64,000 bases of DNA from Selenomonas sp. oral taxon 126 (GTDB lineage: Bacteria; Bacillota; Negativicutes; Selenomonadales; Selenomonadaceae): the NCBI RefSeq assembly GCF_001683335.1, contig NZ_CP016201.1, positions 806,488 to 870,487 on the forward strand, in the 5' to 3' direction. Within the stretch, counting starts at the first letter, position 1, and each line of letters opens with the position of its first letter. The notes under the pieces are model-generated. The model did not search any database. It worked only from the letters and a program-made list of their open reading frames with translations, and was not told where the DNA came from. The position numbers and the translations under genes were made by a program. Below are positions 58,990 to 64,000 of the stretch, in pieces.

Positions 58990-59048
58990 GGAATCGCTGA
59001 GCAAATCAGCCGCGCCATCTTGACGAACTTCATTTTATCAGCGATTCC
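58990..59048 (-). mobile_element. 59-bp mini form of the MITE-like element
   Basis: Read on the minus strand: GGAATCGCTGATAAAATGAA, then GTTCGTCAAGATGGCGCGGC and the end GCTCAGCGATTCC. The left 22 bp are joined to the right 37 bp of the family with the middle deleted, and the two ends are now perfect inverted repeats (GGAATCGCTGA). It lies before the acid phosphatase gene. Confidence 0.75.
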
Positions 59049-59230
59049 TATATCAAAATTTTCAACCTATTATAACATAAATTCTGAAATAAAAAAGAAG
59101 GGACGATTGCACGCAGCTAAAAACTTCGTGCAACATTCTCTTCTTCGTGCCCCTTCCACCGCTCGCGCGGTCCCCCTTCCCCGTCATAACGGGGAAGGCA
59201 TCAGCTTCTCCCGTCAGAGCGAAGGAGCGG
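59049..59230. repeat. gene-free stretch with repeat hairpins
   Basis: It contains TTGCACG...CGTGCAA (a decayed copy of the 39182-type hairpin), CCCTTCCCCGTCATAACGGG and TTCTCCCGTCAGAGCG pieces like those at 6880 and 21840. No gene is seen. Confidence 0.5.
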
Positions 59231-59758
59231 TCAACCTGTTACCCGCTCACCGACCTCCACCTGACACATCCGCATCGCCGCGAGCGCATTCGCGTGACTC
59301 TCAGGCGTTACCCCCGCGCAGCAGGAGGCGTCGACGGAGACGGGCTTCTCCGGATAGAATGCCTTCACGAGGAGGGCGTTGGAGATGACGCAGATGTCGG
59401 TGCACAGGCCGACGAGTTCGATCTCGTCGTAGTCCGCGAGTGCGGCGGGCAGCGTGGTCGCTCCAAAGGTGGGCTTCTCGATCACTGTCGCCGCGCGCAC
59501 GAAGGGTTGCAGCGCGGGGGCGATCTCCCACCCTGCTGTGGCGCGAATGCAGTGCTCGACGGGCAGTTTCTTCCCCTCCTGCGTCTCGAGGTAGTCCGCG
59601 CCGTGCGTATCCATGGTGAAGATGAGCGCCGTGCCCTCTGCGCGCGCGGCGGTGAGCTTTTCGACCATGCGCGGCAGCATCTCCTGCGCCTCTCGCGTCC
59701 CGAGCGCCCCGTCGATAAAGTCATTCTGCATATCCACGACAACAATTGCTTTGCGCAT
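59231..59758 (-). CDS. cysteine hydrolase, nicotinamidase-like
   Basis: 175 residues of the isochorismatase-like fold with the catalytic triad visible: Asp in V-V-V-D-M-Q-N-D-F near 9, Lys in I-E-K-P-T-F-G near 94 and Cys in L-C-T-D-I-C-V-I-S-N near 122-126. A metal-site Asp/His is in M-D-T-H-G-A-D-Y. This agrees with nicotinamidase (PncA) but the region is shorter than typical PncA, so a related amidase is possible. ATG 59758 follows GGAGGAAAACACG. Confidence 0.8.
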   Translation of the reverse strand: MRKAIVVVDMQNDFIDGALGTREAQEMLPRMVEKLTAARAEGTALIFTMDTHGADYLETQEGKKLPVEHCIRATAGWEIAPALQPFVRAATVIEKPTFGATTLPAALADYDEIELVGLCTDICVISNALLVKAFYPEKPVSVDASCCAGVTPESHANALAAMRMCQVEVGERVTG

Positions 59759-59772
59759 CGTGTTTTCCTCCT

Positions 59773-59856
59773 TTACTCCCCGAACAGATCGGCGTGCGTT
59801 CCCGTCGCTGCCGCAGACAGTATCAGCCGCTGGTTCGTATAGACAATCTGATACAC
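59773..59856 (-). pseudogene. C-terminal remnant of a RelE/YafQ-type toxin
   Basis: Immediately after the antitoxin stop, the minus strand reads V-Y-Q-I-V-Y-T-N-Q-R-L-I-L-S-A-A-A-T-G-T, then H-A-D-L-F-G-E-stop, the usual C-terminus of this toxin class. The first 60 or so residues are deleted. Twenty-seven residues cannot form the ribonuclease, so the toxin is dead. Confidence 0.65.
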
Positions 59857-59857
59857 G

Positions 59858-60121
59858 CTAGTCCTCCAACATAGATGCGACTGCTGCCTCTGCGGAGGAG
59901 AATGGTCCATGCAGATTCTTTCCCGTGCGGCTGTCACGCACCGCCTCCATCAAGTCTTCGGGCAATTCATAATGAGCCACGGAGAACGGAATGCCTGCGC
60001 GGGCGATGGACGCCCGCAGAAAAATCTGGATTGCTGTCGCTGTATCAAGTCCGAGGCTGGCAAAGAGGTCATCTGCCTCCTGTTTCACATGATCCTCGAC
60101 CATCAGTTCAAATCGCGTCAT
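59858..60121 (-). CDS. RelB/DinJ-family antitoxin (partner deleted)
   Basis: 87 residues: a ribbon-helix-helix start M-T-R-F-E-L-M-V-E-D-H-V, then the DinJ signature L-G-L-D-T-A-T-A-I-Q-I-F-L-R and the I-P-F-S-V segment, with a C-terminal toxin-wrapping helix. GGAGGTG lies seven bases before ATG 60121. It is kept although its toxin has lost most of its sequence; such orphans can still repress their promoter or neutralise related toxins. Confidence 0.82.
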   Translation of the reverse strand: MTRFELMVEDHVKQEADDLFASLGLDTATAIQIFLRASIARAGIPFSVAHYELPEDLMEAVRDSRTGKNLHGPFSSAEAAVASMLED

Positions 60122-60190
60122 GATCTGCACCTCCATATCTGATGTAGCTTCATTATACCACATTTCCGCGCATTCGATGCACGCAAAACG

Positions 60191-60223
60191 GGCGACTCTA
60201 CAAAACTGCTTCGTAGAGTCGCC
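60191..60223. terminator. hairpin between antitoxin and small exported-protein gene
   Basis: GGCGACTCTAC pairs perfectly with GTAGAGTCGCC. The minus-strand side has a weak T-run (CGTTTTGC). It probably ends the transcript of the gene at 60243-60527. Confidence 0.6.
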
Positions 60224-60242
60224 CATTCCGTACAGGGAACGC

Positions 60243-60527
60243 TCAGGTATTCTTCGCAATGATCGCGCCGATGACGGCACCCGCGATGATGGCGGTGTTG
60301 ACGCTGCCCTGTGAGTACTTCTTGCCGTCCTTCTTCTTGCGCTTGCCGCCCCATGCGAGCTGCTGCATCTCGGCGCTGCCGTCCGCCGTGGTGAACGCCG
60401 TCTGCGTGACGCGCTGCGGCGCATTCAGTGCGCTCGCGGAGACCTCCGCAGCACCGACAGCACCATAGCCGAGCACGCCGACGAGGGCAGTGACCGCCGT
60501 TTTCTTCATCATCTTTGTATTCATCAT
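60243..60527 (-). CDS. small exported protein of unknown function
   Basis: 94 residues: signal peptide (M-M-K-K-T-A-V-T-A-L-V-G-V-L-G-Y-G-A), a polar middle, a basic G-G-K-R-K-K-K-D-G-K-K and a C-terminal hydrophobic helix N-T-A-I-I-A-G-A-V-I-G-A-I-I-A. The layout, export signal plus Gly/Ala membrane helix, is seen in small envelope proteins and bacteriocin-like peptides, but I see no family match. ATG 60527 lies about ten bases after AAAGGA. Confidence 0.5.
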   Translation of the reverse strand: MMNTKMMKKTAVTALVGVLGYGAVGAAEVSASALNAPQRVTQTAFTTADGSAEMQQLAWGGKRKKKDGKKYSQGSVNTAIIAGAVIGAIIAKNT

Positions 60528-60702
60528 GTGAATCACATCCTTTTCGCAATTGGAGAAATCTCTTCCCGTTACATGGATATAGTACCGCCCTCACATGGGA
60601 AATCCATTCGATCAGAATGCGAGTTTTGTTAGGAGTTGCTCCTAATTTTTGACAAAAGGATGTCAGTGCATAAAAAAAGACTGACAAATGCCAGTCTTAC
60701 TC

Positions 60703-61326
60703 TTAGAGAACACCGTGCTCCCGATAATACTGCGCCTTGCCGCGCAGGACATCGCCGCCGCGCGAGCCGTCCTGTGCCCACGGATTGAAAACGGGGCTCT
60801 CCGCCATGCCGAGGTACTCGAGATCCCAGCGCTCGCAGGTTGTGCGCGGGCCGTAGGGCGCGTGAGCACGCACGCCGTCCTCGTTGTCCGCTGCCTCGCC
60901 GTGGGTCATGACGCGCTCCCTGTCGATCGTCAGCCAGAGTCCATCCGCGAGCGCCGTCACCGCCATTGCCATCGACTCGATCTGGGCGGCGGTCGGCGGC
61001 TCCGCTCCGAGATCATCGGTCGTTGCGCCGCACGCCGCGAGGAGGGCGATGCTCACGCTCCCGCTGTTGCGCAGGTAGGTCGCGGCAAGTACCTCGTCAA
61101 GCACGCCCGCGCCGATGACATAGATTCCTCCATCCGCGTCGATCTGCACATGGTAGTCCGCGAAGAACTGCCCATAGTGCCCCGCTGTCCAGTGCAGATA
61201 CACCTTCGTCTCACGCGCACACCGCGCAGCAGCGTACATAAGGGGCACACGGTACGCCGCAGCGAGTTCCCGCAGCTCGGCACAGGTGACGCGTCGCATG
61301 GCGGAGGGCGGGAGGATGGCACTCAT
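60703..61326 (-). CDS. N-acetylmuramoyl-L-alanine amidase (endolysin-like)
   Basis: 207 residues of the amidase_2/PGRP type: V-Y-L-H-W-T-A-G-H-Y near residue 43 (zinc His), F-A-D-Y-H-V-Q-I-D-A near 55, I-A-L-L-A-A-C-G and the V-M-T-H-G-E-A region (second His) near 152. It cleaves the amide linking the peptide to muramic acid. No signal peptide is present; its start overlaps the stop of a small membrane-protein gene, as in phage lysis modules. No other phage genes are around, so it is a domesticated pair or prophage leftover. Confidence 0.8.
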   Translation of the reverse strand: MSAILPPSAMRRVTCAELRELAAAYRVPLMYAAARCARETKVYLHWTAGHYGQFFADYHVQIDADGGIYVIGAGVLDEVLAATYLRNSGSVSIALLAACGATTDDLGAEPPTAAQIESMAMAVTALADGLWLTIDRERVMTHGEAADNEDGVRAHAPYGPRTTCERWDLEYLGMAESPVFNPWAQDGSRGGDVLRGKAQYYREHGVL

Positions 61327-61496
61327 CGCGTCCCCTCCTTTTCCCCACGCATCATGACGGTGCGCCCGAGGAAGCCGATCAGCCCCGAGGCGATGTTGCT
61401 CGTCAGCTCCGCGCTCCCGTAGAATACGGACAGGATCGCGACGATGACGAGTCCCGTCCCGACCATCCAGTCCACGCGCGGCAGATAGTTTCGCAT
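61323..61496 (-). CDS. small membrane protein coupled to the amidase (holin-like)
   Basis: 57 residues with two short hydrophobic segments (M-V-G-T-G-L-V-I-V-A-I-L-S-V-F-Y and I-A-S-G-L-I-G-F-L-G) and a charged tail. Coupling to the amidase gene (ATGA overlap at 61323-61326) and size suggest a holin-like role; this is inference. ATG 61496 follows GAAAGGAG. Confidence 0.6.
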   Translation of the reverse strand: MRNYLPRVDWMVGTGLVIVAILSVFYGSAELTSNIASGLIGFLGRTVMMRGEKEGTR

Positions 61497-61577
61497 AAAA
61501 ATTCTCCTTTCTCGTGTCCGCAAATTTCCTTCCATATAGAAGTACCTGCTGCAAACAGGAAAAAGGAGAGGTTCTAT

Positions 61578-62399
61578 CTATTCTTTTGCGGCAAGCTGCC
61601 GTTTTTGAAGCAGTTCCTCGATCTGCGAAAGGTGCGTGCGGATCTCCGCCTCGATCTCGTTTGCCGTACGCACATCGGGCGGCGCGTTCTTCGCCGCTTC
61701 CTCGGCAGCCTTCTGCTTGGCTGCCTCCGAGATGGATCCGACCGCCTCCACGACGATACCCACCATGACGTTCAGCAGGGTGATGGCCGTGAGCAGAATG
61801 AAGATCAGGAAGTATATCCACGCATAGGAATACACTGCCATGATCGGGCGCGCAACGGCGGTTGCCCACGACTCGAACGTCATGACCTGAAACAGGGTGA
61901 ACATGGAGCCGCCGATGTCCCCGAACAGCTCCGGGAAGTCTTCTCCAAACAGGCTGCTGCCGAAGACGCCGAAGATGTAGAAGATGATGAAGAGCAGCAT
62001 CAGCGCCCACGACATGCTGGGGATTGCCTTCAGCATGGACGATACGAGGATCTGCAGCTCGGGGAACTCGGCGAGTGCCTTCAGCAGTCGGAAGATACGG
62101 AACGCTCGGATGACCGAGACACTCGAGGAGATGAAGATGATGGAGGTGAGGACGATCACGAAGTCGAAGATATTCCAACCCTCTGACCAGAAGCTCCGCC
62201 GATAGACGAGCAGCTTGGCGACCAGCTCAATGGTGAAGATGACTAGGCAGCCTTTGTCGATTGCCTCCAAAAGCGCGATCTCATCGACGGTCAGCGACCG
62301 GCTCGTCAGTATGCCGAGGACGGCAGCATTGAGGATGATGACGAAGGTGATGATCTTCTGCGTATGCTTCCAGTTGAGTGCTTTTTGCAGTATCTCCAT
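61578..62399 (-). CDS. single-domain voltage-gated ion channel (NaChBac-like)
   Basis: 273 residues with six membrane segments. S4 carries spaced arginines (V-I-R-A-F-R-I-F-R-L-L-K-A-L) and the pore has the selectivity filter F-E-S-W-A-T, close to the L-E-S-W-A-S of NaChBac sodium channels. The C-terminus is a long charged coiled coil (about 225-273), as in that family. Four subunits should form a voltage-gated sodium channel. ATG 62399 is used, with GAGGGG upstream. Confidence 0.87.
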   Translation of the reverse strand: MEILQKALNWKHTQKIITFVIILNAAVLGILTSRSLTVDEIALLEAIDKGCLVIFTIELVAKLLVYRRSFWSEGWNIFDFVIVLTSIIFISSSVSVIRAFRIFRLLKALAEFPELQILVSSMLKAIPSMSWALMLLFIIFYIFGVFGSSLFGEDFPELFGDIGGSMFTLFQVMTFESWATAVARPIMAVYSYAWIYFLIFILLTAITLLNVMVGIVVEAVGSISEAAKQKAAEEAAKNAPPDVRTANEIEAEIRTHLSQIEELLQKRQLAAKE

Positions 62400-62565
62400 A
62401 AAATAATGACCCCTCACGACAAAAGGTGCGTCAAAAACGCACTGCTCTGATGTAGACCGGACAAGAAAGCGGAATCCGCCCCCTTGTGAATTGCTTCCAC
62501 ATTATAGCATAATTACAGCGGGCGCGCAAGAACTGCACACCCGCCACGCCAACACTTTCTATGCC

Positions 62566-63930
62566 CTATTTCTTCGTCCGTCCCCCGCGCTGCACCTTGT
62601 CCAGATAGCGGCGCGTCTCGTGGACGACAATGCCGGAGAGCGCGATGAGCGCGATGAGGTTCGGGATCGCCATGAGCCCGTTCACAATGTCGGCGAGCAC
62701 CCAGATCGCCTCGAGCTTCAGGAATGCGCCGCACGCAATGAGTGCAATGAAGACGATGCGGTACGGCAGGATGGCGCGCATGCCCGCGAGATAGAACACG
62801 GCACGCTCGCCGTAGTAGTTCCAGCCGAGGATGGTGGTGAACGCAAAGAGCGCGAGCGAGACGGTGAGGAGTGCGCCGCCGATTGAGCCGTAGAGACTCG
62901 AGAACGCCGCGCCCGTCATTGCCGCACCCGCCACATCGCCGTGCCATGCGCCCGTGAGGACGAGGACGAGCCCCGTCATGGAGCAGATGATAATCGTATC
63001 AATAAATGTCCCCGTCATGGAGATCAGCCCCTGCTCGGCGGGCTCCTTCGTCTTTGCCGCAGCCGCTGCAATCGGCGCGGAGCCAAGACCCGACTCGTTC
63101 GAGAAGACGCCGCGTGCAATGCCGCTGCTCATCGCCATCATGACGGTCGAGCCGGCGAATCCGCCCGCCGCCGCCGTGCCCGTGAACGCGCTGTCGAGAA
63201 TGAGCGCGATCGCCGCCGGGATCTCGCCGATGTGCATGAGAATGATGCCCGCGCAGATGACGACGTAGAGCACCGCCATAAAGGGGATGATCCGCGCGGC
63301 GACCTCAGCGATGCTGCGGAGCCCGCCGATCGTGATCGCCGCAATGAGCACTGTGAGCGCGATGTCGGTGATGATGCGCGGCACGCCGAAGGACAGCTCC
63401 ACGGAGTCCACAATGGCGTTGACCTGCGGGAATGTGCCGATACCAAAGAACGCAACGAGCACCGTCGCAGCCGCGAAGAAGCCCGCGAGCGGACGATATT
63501 TCTCACCCATGCCGCGCCGAATGTAGTACATCGGACCGCCCGCGATCTCACCGCGCTCGTCCGTCGTGCGGTACTTCACGGCGAGCAGTCCCTCCGCATA
63601 CTTCGTCGCCATGCCGAAGAACGCCGCCATCCACATCCAGAAGATTGCGCCGGGGCCGCCGACCTTCACCGCCGTCGCAACGCCGACAATGTTGCCCGTG
63701 CCGATGGTCGCGGCGAGCGCCACGCAGAGAGCCTTGAAGCTTGAGATATCGCCCGCGCCCTTGTTCTTTGCCCTGAGGATCAGAGAGAGTGCGCGCGGCA
63801 GGTGCACAACCTGGATCAGCGCGAGGCGCACGGTGAGGAGGATGCCCGTCCCCACGAGCAGCGTGATGAGCGGAACGCCCCAGAGAAACGAGTCAATGGC
63901 GTTCAGCATGGGAAGAAATGATTCCATGTC
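62566..63930 (-). CDS. alanine/glycine:cation symporter (AGCS family)
   Basis: 454 residues with about eleven membrane segments and the family signatures A-A-T-I-G-T-G-N-I-V-G-V-A, G-G-P-M-Y-Y-I, F-S-N-E-S-G-L-G-S-A-P and G-W-N-Y-Y-G-E-R. It imports alanine or glycine with sodium (or a proton). ATG 63930 lies seven bases after AGGGGG; ATGs at 63936 and 63966 are alternatives. Residues 63931-64000 hold its leader. Confidence 0.9.
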   Translation of the reverse strand, partial: DMESFLPMLNAIDSFLWGVPLITLLVGTGILLTVRLALIQVVHLPRALSLILRAKNKGAGDISSFKALCVALAATIGTGNIVGVATAVKVGGPGAIFWMWMAAFFGMATKYAEGLLAVKYRTTDERGEIAGGPMYYIRRGMGEKYRPLAGFFAAATVLVAFFGIGTFPQVNAIVDSVELSFGVPRIITDIALTVLIAAITIGGLRSIAEVAARIIPFMAVLYVVICAGIILMHIGEIPAAIALILDSAFTGTAAAGGFAGSTVMMAMSSGIARGVFSNESGLGSAPIAAAAAKTKEPAEQGLISMTGTFIDTIIICSMTGLVLVLTGAWHGDVAGAAMTGAAFSSLYGSIGGALLTVSLALFAFTTILGWNYYGERAVFYLAGMRAILPYRIVFIALIACGAFLKLEAIWVLADIVNGLMAIPNLIALIALSGIVVHETRRYLDKVQRGGRTKK

Positions 63931-64000
63931 CATACCCCCTAATTCATTTATTTTCATTTGGTTCAAAAATGAAAATATGCGGGTATTTTACCATGATAAA

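Noticed and set aside
1..64000. CRISPR array
   Set aside because: No series of regularly spaced direct repeats with unique spacers was seen; the dispersed repeats are far apart and carry inverted ends. No cas genes were found.

Overview
The window reads as chromosome of a GC-rich, outer-membrane-bearing Firmicute of the Negativicutes, most like Selenomonas or a close relative. Grounds: TonB-dependent receptors and a truncated autotransporter (diderm envelope) sit beside Firmicute-type gene families (short NagB, RpiR, LCP, Rpn nuclease, holin-like type I toxins). Many operons carry Shine-Dalgarno sequences close to AGGAGG. No sequence search was run, so the taxonomic call is inference.

Layout. 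0-5 kb: a hicBA toxin-antitoxin pair broken by a small mobile element, a stand-alone AICAR transformylase, an OprC-like copper receptor and a YbjN-like protein. 5-7 kb: a macrodomain/SirTM sirtuin pair. 7-14 kb: amino-sugar catabolism (nagB, nagA, a PTS EIICB, nanE, yhcH, a ROK kinase and an RpiR regulator). 14-17 kb: a broken RelE-type TA pair and gyrA. 17-26 kb: a truncated autotransporter, a TPR/GT41 glycosyltransferase, a lipoprotein, an Rpn-like nuclease, malic enzyme, an LCP protein and a CYTH protein. 26.77-27.04 kb: a dense cluster of DnaA boxes that looks like a replication origin. 27-34 kb: MgtC, then a cobalamin uptake operon (receptor, BtuF, BtuC, BtuD) behind a cobalamin riboswitch. 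The receptor has a G10 tract that puts it out of frame. 33.8-34.4 kb: two tandem type I toxin-antitoxin cassettes. 34-37 kb: dCMP deaminase, mnmG and tRNA-Gly. 37.4-39.2 kb: an AT-richer ATPase/TOPRIM-like pair. 39-43.6 kb: lipoproteins, twin DUF805 proteins and a NagZ-like hydrolase. 44-49 kb: a secreted TNT-domain protein, then an OPA-family transporter beside a binding-protein/histidine kinase/response regulator set. 49.3-57.5 kb: a defence block on one strand (D12 adenine methylase, OLD-like ATPase-TOPRIM, type III Mod and Res) with a third type I toxin cassette between mod and res. 57.6-64 kb: a helicase remnant, acid phosphatase, nicotinamidase-like hydrolase, a decayed TA locus, an amidase/membrane-peptide pair, a sodium-channel-like protein and an alanine:sodium symporter.

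Two patterns recur. First, a non-coding element of about 163 bp with imperfect inverted ends and a TA-containing target duplication (MITE-like) occurs in five full or near-full copies, a 59-bp mini form and several fragments. It interrupts hicA and lies at the truncated ends of a RelE-type toxin and an autotransporter. Second, 22-residue hydrophobic peptides starting M-x-x-Y-E-F-L occur three times, each with its own convergent antisense RNA; a lone antisense-type RNA and a lone toxin-type leader lie elsewhere. These two patterns, the DnaA-box cluster and the defence block are the most interesting parts of the window.
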